DNA of 64,000 nucleotides, taken from NCBI RefSeq assembly GCF_016862895.1, contig NZ_BONV01000013.1, positions 124,001-188,000 on the forward strand, read 5' to 3'. This document shows, piece after piece, positions 18,102 to 26,282 of this stretch; the stretch's first letter is position 1, and each line of letters opens with the position of its first letter. Below the pieces are notes generated by a model. It had not been told where the DNA came from. It saw only the letters and a program-made list of their open reading frames with translations, and searched no databases. The stretch comes from Planotetraspora kaengkrachanensis (GTDB lineage Bacteria; Actinomycetota; Actinomycetes; Streptosporangiales; Streptosporangiaceae). The position numbers were made by a program, and so were the translations under genes.

Positions 18102-20578
18102 GACCGCACCTCCTGAGCGACCCCCGACCGGTCTGCGCCCCCGCTAAGACGATCATGCACGCTCTCGCCTGGTTTGTCGTGCGTCGGATTGGTATCGAGC
18201 CACTGAAGGAGTTCCTCCGAGACGAGGTCCACCCCGATACGGCCCGCCCGGCCGTCCAGGTCCCGGAAGACGCATTCGCCGTTGCCCAGCGACCGCAGGA
18301 CGGCCTTGTGCTCCTCGGACGGGTCCACCCCGAGCAGTTCCATCACGTGCCCGACCTCGACCCGCTCGGAGGAGCGGAACGCGAAGACCGAGGAGAGGCA
18401 GTTGGTCACCTGCTCGTTGAGCAGGTCACCCGCGTTCTGGGACACCAGGACCAGGGCCGTGTTGCGGGAACGGCCCATCCGGGAGACCTCCGGCACCAGC
18501 TTGGCCCCCTCGGGCGTGGACGTGATCGCCCACGCCTCGTCCAGGAAGATCGCCTTGGGTGTGCGCCGGTCGAGCCCGTTCATCAGCCGCCGGGCGAACT
18601 GGGACACCAGATACAGCAGGGCAACGGACAGCCGCTGCTCGTAGGAGTAGTCGTCCCGCGTGGTCGCCACATCGGGCAGCGTCAGCCCGCCAAGCGTGAA
18701 CACCGTGGTCCAGCCCTCGGTGTCGATCTGGTCGCCGCCGAACGTGTCGAAGCAGAGCCGCGCGAGATGCATCTCGGACATCGACCGCAGCACGGCCCCG
18801 AGGTTCTTCGACGCCGGGTCCGCCGACTGCTCCAGGTGGTCGACCACCTTGCCGAGCGAAGGGTCCGGCTCGTTGGAGATCGCGGCCACCGCCTGGATCA
18901 TCGCCGACTCGCGCTCCTCCGACATGCGGGGCAGCAGGAGCCGCAACGTCTCCGACGCCATCGTCTTCTTCGCCGCGATGTCGTCGCCGAACGAGAACGG
19001 GTCGAGCAGGCCGGGCGCGGCCGACCCCAGCGGGATGATGCGCGCCTTGCGTCCGCGCCGCTGCAGGAGCTGGACCAGCGACTCCGCGTCGCCCTTCGGG
19101 TCGATGACGGCGACGGTCACACCGCGCAGGGCCATCTGGTAGATCAGCAGGAGCGCGAGAGTCGTCTTGCCGCCGCCGGGCTCGCCCGTGATCGCGATGG
19201 CCGTCGGCCGGTTCCTGGTGGCCGCGACCAGCGGATCGAAGTGGACGATGCTGCGGGCCCGCCCCAGGGTCTCCCCGATGTACGGCCCGACCCAGCCGGC
19301 GTTCGACTCCTCCACCCGGTCGCCCAGCTCCACGGTGGCCGTCGACATGCCGCCCGCGATCGTCCGGAGGGGCTGGCGCTGGGCGTAGGCGTTGACGCGG
19401 ACCTTCTCCCCCGGCAGCGCCTCGCAGAACAGCGAGAACTGGTCGCCGGTGGAGTTGACCACGTCGATGCCGATGTCGCGGTAGTGCTCGACGACCGCCT
19501 CGACCCGCTGGACGCAGATCTCCTCCGTGGGCGCGCTGACGCTCAGCCGGTGCCAGCCGTACACGAAGGGGAGCCGCTCCTTGGTGATGCCGTGTTCCAG
19601 CATCCGCGCGGCGTCGATCTGCTCCGCCAGCGCGAGGGGGGCCTCCGCACCCGCCTCACGGATGTGGATGTCCATGTCGCGCGCGTGCGCCAGCTTCCTC
19701 GCCACGTCCTTGCTCGCCCGCACCGGCGAGATCAGCCGCATCCTGCTGGAGATCTCCACCGGGAACGGCAGCTGGTCGGCGAAGTGCAGCCACGGCTCCC
19801 CGTCGGGGAAGGGCATCAGGTCGGGGAACCGGGCGAAGGACATGTGGGCGGTGAACGCCTCACCTGACGTCTGCTCGAGCCGCAGCAGCGACCTGCCGTT
19901 GTGGATCTGCCCCTCGACCAGGGCCTCGATCTCGCCCTTGCCCCATTTGCGGCGCGGCGAGGCCGAAGGCGGCGGCTCGCCGAGCGCCCCTGAGGCGGCG
20001 TGCTGGAACAGCCAGGCGATCTCCGTGGACGTGGCGTGCCGCGCGTAGAGGGCACTGGAGGTCAGGGCCCGGCCGAGCCGTTCCGCCTGACCCGTCCACC
20101 GCTCGATCTCGCGGTCGGGCACGTGGTCGTCCTCGATCCCGAGCGCCCGCTCACTGCGCTGGTAGAAGCCGAACAACTGGGACAGCACCCCGCCGCCCAG
20201 TTGGGCGCCGCGCGGGCCGAGCCGTACGCCGAGGTAGACCTCCTTGCTCCAGAAGTCCTTCGCCCAGACGTGGCGGTACATCTCCTCCAGGTAGTCCCGC
20301 CAGCCCGGCCCCTCGTCGGAGGTGGCGTTGAGCGCCATCGCCCACTCGGCCGCCGGATAGGCCCGATGCGCGATCCGCAGATGCACCTCGGCGTCGGGCA
20401 TCCTGATCGCGGCCAGGGCGATCGTGATGTTGGTGGCGAGCGCCTCCCGCTCCTCCGGGGTGAGGAACTCGTAGCTCACCGTGGGCAGGCGGAAGTAGGC
20501 CCACGCCGCCGAGTCGGTGAGAAGGACCCGGTCGTCGAAGTACCGCACCGCGAGACGGCTGCGCGCCTGCTTGCTCAT
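18098..20578 (-). CDS. VirB4/TraE/TcpF-like conjugation ATPase
   Basis: An 826-residue ATPase. An N-terminal half of about 440 residues is typical of VirB4-like proteins, followed by an AAA/HerA-like motor. Walker A is GEPGGGKTT (465-473). Walker B is AIFLDEAW (about 676-683). An arginine-rich region and a sensor-like SQNAGDLL segment follow. VirB4 proteins energise pilus/channel assembly and substrate transfer in all type IV secretion systems. ATG 20578 (MSKQARS) is chosen; an upstream GTG at 20614 would add 12 residues and cannot be excluded. The 3' end overlaps the VirB6-like gene by four bases. Confidence 0.9.
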   Translation of the reverse strand: MSKQARSRLAVRYFDDRVLLTDSAAWAYFRLPTVSYEFLTPEEREALATNITIALAAIRMPDAEVHLRIAHRAYPAAEWAMALNATSDEGPGWRDYLEEMYRHVWAKDFWSKEVYLGVRLGPRGAQLGGGVLSQLFGFYQRSERALGIEDDHVPDREIERWTGQAERLGRALTSSALYARHATSTEIAWLFQHAASGALGEPPPSASPRRKWGKGEIEALVEGQIHNGRSLLRLEQTSGEAFTAHMSFARFPDLMPFPDGEPWLHFADQLPFPVEISSRMRLISPVRASKDVARKLAHARDMDIHIREAGAEAPLALAEQIDAARMLEHGITKERLPFVYGWHRLSVSAPTEEICVQRVEAVVEHYRDIGIDVVNSTGDQFSLFCEALPGEKVRVNAYAQRQPLRTIAGGMSTATVELGDRVEESNAGWVGPYIGETLGRARSIVHFDPLVAATRNRPTAIAITGEPGGGKTTLALLLIYQMALRGVTVAVIDPKGDAESLVQLLQRRGRKARIIPLGSAAPGLLDPFSFGDDIAAKKTMASETLRLLLPRMSEERESAMIQAVAAISNEPDPSLGKVVDHLEQSADPASKNLGAVLRSMSEMHLARLCFDTFGGDQIDTEGWTTVFTLGGLTLPDVATTRDDYSYEQRLSVALLYLVSQFARRLMNGLDRRTPKAIFLDEAWAITSTPEGAKLVPEVSRMGRSRNTALVLVSQNAGDLLNEQVTNCLSSVFAFRSSERVEVGHVMELLGVDPSEEHKAVLRSLGNGECVFRDLDGRAGRIGVDLVSEELLQWLDTNPTHDKPGESVHDRLSGGADRSGVAQEVRS

Positions 20579-20697
20579 CGGTGGCTCACCGTCCTTCTCG
20601 CTCGCAGGTACCACGGCCCTTTCACGGGCCGCCGACTCGTCGGGTTCGCTCCCGCGCTCATCGGTCGCTCACCGGCTTCCCCGCCCGCACCGGGCGC

Positions 20698-23586
20698 TCA
20701 TCTGGCCACCTCCTGCTTCGCCTGGATCGTCGCCAGACCGCTCACGATCACTCCGGCAAGTGCAACGTACGCCCTGCGGCCTCCGGTCCGGAGGTGGTTG
20801 ACGTCAACTGGTCCAGGGCGCCCAGGAGCCAGCTCGTCCTCCCACGGCACGCGGACGATGGCCCGGCAGCGGCCGCTGGCCACCGCCTCGGCCTGCTCGA
20901 CGTCCGGCATGCTCCGCCTGCTCACCCCGTTGATCACCATGACCGCTCTGCGCCGGAGGTCGGCGACGCCGTGGCCGTCGAGCCACTCGTACGTCATGGC
21001 GATGGCGTCCGACGCGTCCGCGCTCGCCGGCGCGACCAGCACCAGCTGATCGGTGTACGGCAGGAGCCGCGCGGCGAGCGCGGCGGCCGGGTCGACGACG
21101 ACCAGGCGGTAGTGCTGGTCCAGCGCGGACAGCGTCCTGCGCCAGTCGTTCAGCAGGGTCCGGTCGGCCAGGCGCTGCTCCGCTCCCGCGTCGGTGTCCG
21201 CGCCGACCACCTCGAGCCCCGACTCGCAGCGCGTGGTGTAGGCGCGCATCCCGAGATAGCCGGACAGCGAGTGCGAGCCTTCGAGCAGCGAGCTGAGCGT
21301 CTCAGGCGACTCGGCCTGGATCCGGGTCGTCAGCGTGTTGTCGCCGCTGTTGGCGTCGAGGGCGAGCACCCGGTCTTCCCGGTAGCGGGCGAGCGTGTGG
21401 CCGAGCATGAGCGCCGTGGTCGTCTGGCCGGCGCCGCCGGTGCATCCCAGCACCATGATCCGCCTGCTCGTGGTGAGCGGCGTGCGGGTGCGCGCCTCGT
21501 CGACCTCCATGCCGTCGGTACGGCTGCCGCCGACGACCACCTGGGCGATCCTCCGCCACCCGCCTGAGGAGCCGCGCCCGACGACGGACTCCACGCGGCG
21601 GACTCTGGGCTCGTTCACCGGTGAGGACGGCAGAGCGGCGGGAGGGAGCACCGGAGTGGCGGGGCCGCTCGCCTGGGGAAGGGTGGGGACCCTCCGGATC
21701 GACACTCCCCTGCCCACGCCTTGCGACGGGCCGGCGGCGGGTGCCTGCGGAGATTCCGCGGGACGCTCGGCGGCCGGCCGGTCGGCGGGCGTCTCGGCGA
21801 CCGGCTGCGGGGCCGGCCGTGCGGCGGCGGCCTCGGCGGCCGGCGGCCGTGCGGCGGGGGCTTCAGCGGGCGGCTGGGCGGGGGACGCCTCAGCGGCCGG
21901 CGTCCGACCGGCGAGAGGAACGACGGGCGCGGCAGGCGATGCGGCGGGCGCCGGGGCGGCTGGGGGCGGACCGGGACGGGCCGGCCGCGGCGGCTGGCCC
22001 TTCCTGTGCTGCTCCCAGGCCTCCCGCTGACGGTCGGACGCGCTCGGCTGCGGCCGGCTCGCCGTGTCCTCCCTGGGTTCGTCCGCCTTGTCCTGCTCGG
22101 GCTTCACGGCGTGGCCGGTGTGCTCGTCCTCCGGAACAGGCTCCTCGGCGACGTTCCCCGAGACGTCCGACACCGGCTCCCGCGCGGGTGATGTCTCTGC
22201 GGTTCCCTGCACACCACCCTGGGCGGGGGTCTGGGCGGGGGTCTGGGCCTGCGGCTCCTGGGCGGATTCCGCAGCAGGTTCCGGGATCACCGGCTCGCGC
22301 GTCACCTCAGGAGAAGCGTCCAGTACGGAGTCAGGCCTCGGGGCCGCATGGCGCGGCGGGCCGGCGACCTCGTCCGGACCGAGCTCCCGCGCCGGCTCCG
22401 AACTCGCGTGTCGCGTCTGCCGGGAAGCGGGTTCACGCACCGATTCCGGTGCGGACTCGGCGCTGGCGGCGAGCCTGCGCAGCCGCCGCAGCGCCTCGGT
22501 TCCGATGGGCGGCACGGGAGCGGCGGGCTCCTCGGCACCGGGGTCGGGCGACGTCGCAGGTGACATCGCTGGCGCGGATGACGCCGCGGATGACGCGGGA
22601 GGCAGCGCGGGCGGCGTCGCAGGTGACGCCGGAGGCAGCGCGGGCGGCGTGGCCCGTTCCGGCAGTGCCACGCGGATCGGCGGCGGCTGCTTGCCGCCCG
22701 TGGAGGCGGGCGGCTTGGGCATGTAGAAGACCGGCTCGTCGGCTGCGACGGCCTTCACGGGCTCACCCGTCGTGGCCGGCTTCGCGGCGGGCCTGGTCCA
22801 CGCGTCGGACGGCGAGTCCGTGACCGGCGACGCGGCGGCCGCGGCGGCCGCCACCGCCGGATGCACGGTGGCGGGCCGTCCGGGAGACGCGGATTGCCCG
22901 CCGGGGGCAGGCGGCAACGCACGGGCCGGAATGACCCGGTCGGGGGTCCACGGCTCGACGGCCTTGCCTCTGCCCCTGTTCCCTCCGGCCCTGGCTCTCG
23001 CGGCGGTCTCCGGCGTCCTCGTCCTGGGCCCGGCGCCGCGTCCCTTGTCCGTGCCGCGTGTCTTGTCCGTGCCCCGTCCCTTATCCGTGCCGCGCGACTT
23101 CGTATCGGCGCCTCTGCTCTTCACCGCCGCGCCCAGCGCCTCGGTCGTCTCGCCCTGGCCCGCGGTCTCCGTCGCCACGGCCTTGCGCGCCGCCTTGACG
23201 CGGACCGGCGCGCTCGACGGAGCGATCCGCCAGACACGAGCGGTCAGGGTGACCGTCTCCGGCTCCGCGGCCGGTGCCATCCGGCACCAGGTACGCGGCT
23301 CCGCCAGGTAGCGAAGTTGCGACTGCAGCACCTCGGTGAGGCGCTTGCCCTCGATGACGGGACGGGTGGACAACCAGGTGACAACTCCCGGCGGCACCAG
23401 ATAGACCACATGCCAGGGCGCCGCGAACGGCACTCCGACGAGGAGGAGGAACAGCCACCAGGGGACCAGGACTCCCACGAACACACCGATCCAGACGATC
23501 GGAAGAGGCATGGGCAGCCGCAGGTCGTACAGCTTGTAAAGCCGCTTCTCAATTCGCCAGATATTGGTGTATGTGGGGAGATCCAC
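20698..23586 (-). CDS. TcpE-like membrane domain fused to a MinD/ParA-type ATPase domain
   Basis: A 962-residue protein in three parts. Residues 1-130 contain two TM helices (LPIVWIGVFVGVLVPWWLFLLLV and the following AAPWHVVYLVPPGVVTWL) and resemble the TcpE family of conjugation membrane proteins. Residues about 130-690 are a very long Ala/Pro/Glu-rich, presumably disordered linker with SRGTDKGRGTDK repeats. Residues about 700-962 form a MinD/ParA-like P-loop domain with LDAN (D744) and VVVDP (D832). The Walker A region reads TGGAGQTTT (716-724), so the usual signature Lys and catalytic Lys are replaced by Thr and Gln. Nucleotide hydrolysis may therefore be lost. It lies between the TcpD-like and VirB4-like genes. 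Confidence 0.82.
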   Translation of the reverse strand: MDLPTYTNIWRIEKRLYKLYDLRLPMPLPIVWIGVFVGVLVPWWLFLLLVGVPFAAPWHVVYLVPPGVVTWLSTRPVIEGKRLTEVLQSQLRYLAEPRTWCRMAPAAEPETVTLTARVWRIAPSSAPVRVKAARKAVATETAGQGETTEALGAAVKSRGADTKSRGTDKGRGTDKTRGTDKGRGAGPRTRTPETAARARAGGNRGRGKAVEPWTPDRVIPARALPPAPGGQSASPGRPATVHPAVAAAAAAASPVTDSPSDAWTRPAAKPATTGEPVKAVAADEPVFYMPKPPASTGGKQPPPIRVALPERATPPALPPASPATPPALPPASSAASSAPAMSPATSPDPGAEEPAAPVPPIGTEALRRLRRLAASAESAPESVREPASRQTRHASSEPARELGPDEVAGPPRHAAPRPDSVLDASPEVTREPVIPEPAAESAQEPQAQTPAQTPAQGGVQGTAETSPAREPVSDVSGNVAEEPVPEDEHTGHAVKPEQDKADEPREDTASRPQPSASDRQREAWEQHRKGQPPRPARPGPPPAAPAPAASPAAPVVPLAGRTPAAEASPAQPPAEAPAARPPAAEAAAARPAPQPVAETPADRPAAERPAESPQAPAAGPSQGVGRGVSIRRVPTLPQASGPATPVLPPAALPSSPVNEPRVRRVESVVGRGSSGGWRRIAQVVVGGSRTDGMEVDEARTRTPLTTSRRIMVLGCTGGAGQTTTALMLGHTLARYREDRVLALDANSGDNTLTTRIQAESPETLSSLLEGSHSLSGYLGMRAYTTRCESGLEVVGADTDAGAEQRLADRTLLNDWRRTLSALDQHYRLVVVDPAAALAARLLPYTDQLVLVAPASADASDAIAMTYEWLDGHGVADLRRRAVMVINGVSRRSMPDVEQAEAVASGRCRAIVRVPWEDELAPGRPGPVDVNHLRTGGRRAYVALAGVIVSGLATIQAKQEVAR

Positions 23587-23607
23587 CCGATCCTCCTCTC
23601 CGCCGGA

Positions 23608-23895
23608 TCACTTGATCCCGAGCGCGCCCGCGATCGCCTTCGCCGTCACCTCGATGATGTTGGGCACATAGAAGATCACACCGATCGCGATCGCCAGAAT
23701 GATGAACTGCACGAACCTGGTGATCTCACGGGTGAAGAGGAAGAAAAGCGCCACGATGGAGACGACCACGAGGAAGAGCGGCGCGAAGAAGGTACGGAGG
23801 AAGTCCGCCAGGCCTTCGGTGTTGATTCCCCCCGTCGGGGGCTGCGCGGGCGCGGCCAGTTCCAACGAACTGTCCACGATGGTCTTCAGAATCAA
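23608..23895 (-). CDS. TcpD-like small two-helix membrane protein
   Basis: A 95-residue protein with two TM helices (FFAPLFLVVVSIVALFFLF, about 36-55, and FVQFIILAIAIGVIFYV, about 61-78) and a short N-terminal extracytoplasmic segment. Size and topology match TcpD/TrbC-like small membrane subunits of Gram-positive conjugation systems, which may play the part of VirB2/VirB3. The start appears to be TTG 23895, placed 6 bases after GGAGGG. It lies 21 bases upstream of the TcpE-like gene and 50 bases after the TcpC-like gene. Confidence 0.8.
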   Translation of the reverse strand: MILKTIVDSSLELAAPAQPPTGGINTEGLADFLRTFFAPLFLVVVSIVALFFLFTREITRFVQFIILAIAIGVIFYVPNIIEVTAKAIAGALGIK

Positions 23896-23945
23896 TTCTC
23901 GCCCTCCCGGGGGTATGGATCAGCGATGTCACGGCCGGGCATGCG

Positions 23946-24965
23946 CTACCCCACGGACCGGCCCGCACCCTGGACCTGCTGGACGAACCACTTGCCGCCC
24001 TGCTTCTCCATGGTCAGTCGGTAGGCCTGCTCGAGGCCGCCGGGCTGGACGGCCGGGTCGTTCTGCTCGGAGGTCGAGACGGCGTCCGTGCCGTTCGACG
24101 AGACCGCCCAAACGACCACCGCGGTGACCTCCCTGGTGTCCGCCTCACCCTCCGGCACGACGAGGTCCTTCAGTTGAGCCAGGGTGAACTCCCCGTTGAA
24201 GCCCTCGATCGTCCTGCCACTCGCGACGTATCGCTGCAGATCAACCTGGTTGCCCGCCGCGAACGCCTTGAAGAAGCCCTCGACCTGCGGACGGAGTTCC
24301 GCTTCCGCGGCCGAGTCCCGCGAGAGGCCGGAAACCTGGGGAAACCCCGGCAGGGCGGGAGCCGGCAACAGTCCGGGCTGGCCCGACACGACGAAACGAC
24401 CGTCCTCTGCGTAGATCGGAACCGACAACAGCCCGCGGTATCCGCCGGTCTGATAGGCGACCGAGACGACGGCGTCGTGCTCGTCGCGCACCTGAATGCC
24501 GGAGAACTGGAACGCGCCGGCCGTCATGCGCCCATAACCGTTCCAGCCGAACTGCTCGTCCGCGCCTTCGGGCAGAAAAGCCTTCAGCCGTTCGGCTCTT
24601 TGTTGCGCGTTGGTGGCGTCGTAATTCAAATAGACGGCGGCGAACTGATTGGCGAATGCGGCCGCCTGGGTCACGGGGAAATTGAAATCATTCGAAGACG
24701 AGGTCGTCTGCGATTGCGTCGCGACGCCGTTCTGAGTGAACCGCTCGAAAGGCGCGCGTACGCCGTTGACGACGATCACGATGATGAGCGCCCAGAGAAC
24801 GACGCGCCCCGACCACACGAGCCAGCGGCCCCCGCCGCCGCCCCAGCCTCCGCGGCGGGAGGACCTCCCACGCGATGCCGTCACCCGATCAGGGCCCTCC
24901 AGAGGGTATGACTCGGGGTCGCCAGCGATCCGCGGATCCTGCTGGACGGTTGACCTGCGAGCCAT
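23946..24965 (-). CDS. TcpC-like (VirB8-fold) conjugation protein
   Basis: A 339-residue protein. A basic cytoplasmic N-terminus leads to one TM helix (LVWSGRVVLWALIIVIVVNGV, about 48-68) and a large extracytoplasmic region (about 90-339) made of two related halves. The second half (AELRPQVEGFFKAFAAGNQVDLQRYVASG through KWFVQQVQ) has the NTF2-like pattern of TcpC and VirB8. In conjugation, TcpC bridges channel subunits and the wall hydrolase. ATG 24965 is used; GTG 24968 is immediately before it. It is the first gene of the minus-strand T4SS-like locus. Confidence 0.87.
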   Translation of the reverse strand: MARRSTVQQDPRIAGDPESYPLEGPDRVTASRGRSSRRGGWGGGGGRWLVWSGRVVLWALIIVIVVNGVRAPFERFTQNGVATQSQTTSSSNDFNFPVTQAAAFANQFAAVYLNYDATNAQQRAERLKAFLPEGADEQFGWNGYGRMTAGAFQFSGIQVRDEHDAVVSVAYQTGGYRGLLSVPIYAEDGRFVVSGQPGLLPAPALPGFPQVSGLSRDSAAEAELRPQVEGFFKAFAAGNQVDLQRYVASGRTIEGFNGEFTLAQLKDLVVPEGEADTREVTAVVVWAVSSNGTDAVSTSEQNDPAVQPGGLEQAYRLTMEKQGGKWFVQQVQGAGRSVG

Positions 24966-25462
24966 CACGCCTCCGCTCGCGCCGATCCCCCCGGCTGGCG
25001 CGGTGTCGTCTTACTCTCGATCCGGTTAGCCGCATTGAAGTATTCACCCTAGCGGTCTCGCCAATTCTTCCAGGAAAGCCACGCCCATGGTGCAAGCATC
25101 GCCGTGACCGAGCAAACCAGGTCTACATTCCGATGAGACGACCCCACGCCTGACCGCTCCGCGGGAAAGCACGTTACGCCTGGCCAGCGCGGACATCGAT
25201 TACCTAACCGCCACGTATTGCTGTCTCCGCAGCTCAGAGACGTATCGACGCGGACGTTGCATCCGGATCCCGGCCGCCGTCCGGCCGGTCTGGGCGTGAA
25301 CCCGCACCCACCGGGCAGGCGGCCGTCCCCCACCCGCTGATCGTTCGTTGCCGAAAGTTCACGGTCTTGCGCCCCCGCGTGCCCGAGCGGCGGGTCGACG
25401 GCGACGACCACCCCGGTCGCATCGGGTATCGCAGACGACCGCAGACCTGGTGGACTCGCTCC
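24966..25462. other. Intergenic region, 497 bases, divergent promoters presumed
   Basis: No credible gene or tRNA is visible. The region separates the T4SS-like locus (minus) from the methyltransferase gene (plus) and must hold both promoters. A GC hairpin CCGGCC-N7-GGCCGG lies near 25266-25285. No relaxase, coupling protein, oriT-like or att-like repeat is recognised. Confidence 0.6.
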
Positions 25463-26116
25463 ATGACGCCCCCGTCCCGAATCATTCAGGCGCTCGACCG
25501 GTTCCACGCCGCCCACCCGTGGGACCACAACGCCCACTACCACCCGTGGATCCTGCGGCAGCTCCCCAGGAGCTTCGGCAGCGCCCTGGACGTCGGATGC
25601 GGCACCGGCGACCTGGCCAGGCTCCTCGCCTCGCGGGCAAGGGCGGTGGACGGTGTGGACGCGGACCCCGCGATCGTCACCCGGGCGCGGGAGCTCACAC
25701 CGCCGGCCGTACCGGTGACCTTCACCGTCGCGGACGCGCCGCATGACCTGCCGCCCGGCCCCCACGACGTCGTCACCTGCGTCGCCGCCATCCACCACAT
25801 GCCGTTCGGCGACGCTCTCGCCGGGTTCCGTCAGCACCTGGCGCCCGGCGGGACCCTGGTCGTCGTCGGCCTCGCCCGCGCAGAGACTCCCGGCGACCAT
25901 CTGCTCGGCGCCGCCGCCGTTCCTGCCAACGTCGGCATGGCCTGGATCAAGAACAGAGGCCGCACCGCACCGCGGCCGGACGCGATGACCGCCCCGACCC
26001 GACCGGCGACCATGAGCTTCCCCGACATCGTTCGCGAGGCCCGCCGCGTGCTGCCCGGCGTACGGCTGCGCCGACGGCTGTTCTGGCGCTACACACTGGT
26101 CTGGCACCGGCCCTGA
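25463..26116 (+). CDS. SAM-dependent class I methyltransferase
   Basis: A 217-residue methyltransferase. Motif I is ALDVGCGTGDLARLL (about 33-47). The acidic residue ending strand 2 lies in VDGVDADP. Motif II/III regions VTFTVADAPHDLP and VVTCVAAIHHM are present. The C-terminal segment (MSFPDIVREARRVLPGVRLRRRLFWRYTLVW) matches the small actinobacterial methyltransferases of unknown substrate. The start is ATG 25463 (MTPPSRIIQALDRFHAAHPWD), where family similarity begins; a longer in-frame ORF upstream is low-complexity Arg-rich. The substrate cannot be deduced. Confidence 0.85.
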   Translation: MTPPSRIIQALDRFHAAHPWDHNAHYHPWILRQLPRSFGSALDVGCGTGDLARLLASRARAVDGVDADPAIVTRARELTPPAVPVTFTVADAPHDLPPGPHDVVTCVAAIHHMPFGDALAGFRQHLAPGGTLVVVGLARAETPGDHLLGAAAVPANVGMAWIKNRGRTAPRPDAMTAPTRPATMSFPDIVREARRVLPGVRLRRRLFWRYTLVWHRP

Positions 26117-26164
26117 ACGATCGCCTCACGGGCGGCTCCGTCGCCCCGCGGAGCGCTGCCCCGT

Positions 26165-26180
26165 TCAAACGTACGTTTGA
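26165..26180. promoter_or_regulatory. Perfect 16-base palindrome, TetR-operator-like
   Basis: TCAAACGTACGTTTGA is a perfect 16-base palindrome about 100 bases upstream of the histidine-kinase start. Its length, symmetry and AAACGTACGTTT core look like operators of TetR-family repressors. No TetR gene is adjacent; the nearest in the window is at 37726-38316. Confidence 0.6.
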
Positions 26181-26202
26181 TATGAAACTCTCAACGCCTG
26201 GT

Positions 26203-26220
26203 CACCGGCTTGGGCCGGTG
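26203..26220. terminator. Short hairpin between methyltransferase and kinase genes
   Basis: CACCGGC-TTGG-GCCGGTG forms a perfect 7-base-pair stem with a 4-base loop. It lies 87 bases after the methyltransferase stop and could terminate it or form a leader hairpin for the kinase mRNA. Confidence 0.35.
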
Positions 26221-26282
26221 GTCTGGGCGCCGTCCCCTTCATTTACCTTGGACATATATGGCTTGAGGCGAGGCGAAGGGCC

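Noticed and set aside
24966-25462. oriT or attachment site beside the T4SS-like locus
   Set aside because: No long direct repeat, tRNA fragment, integrase or relaxase gene is visible; only a short GC hairpin occurs.
25049-26107. 352-residue minus-strand ORF opposite the methyltransferase
   Set aside because: Antisense to an intact methyltransferase with all SAM motifs; composition is that of a shadow frame.
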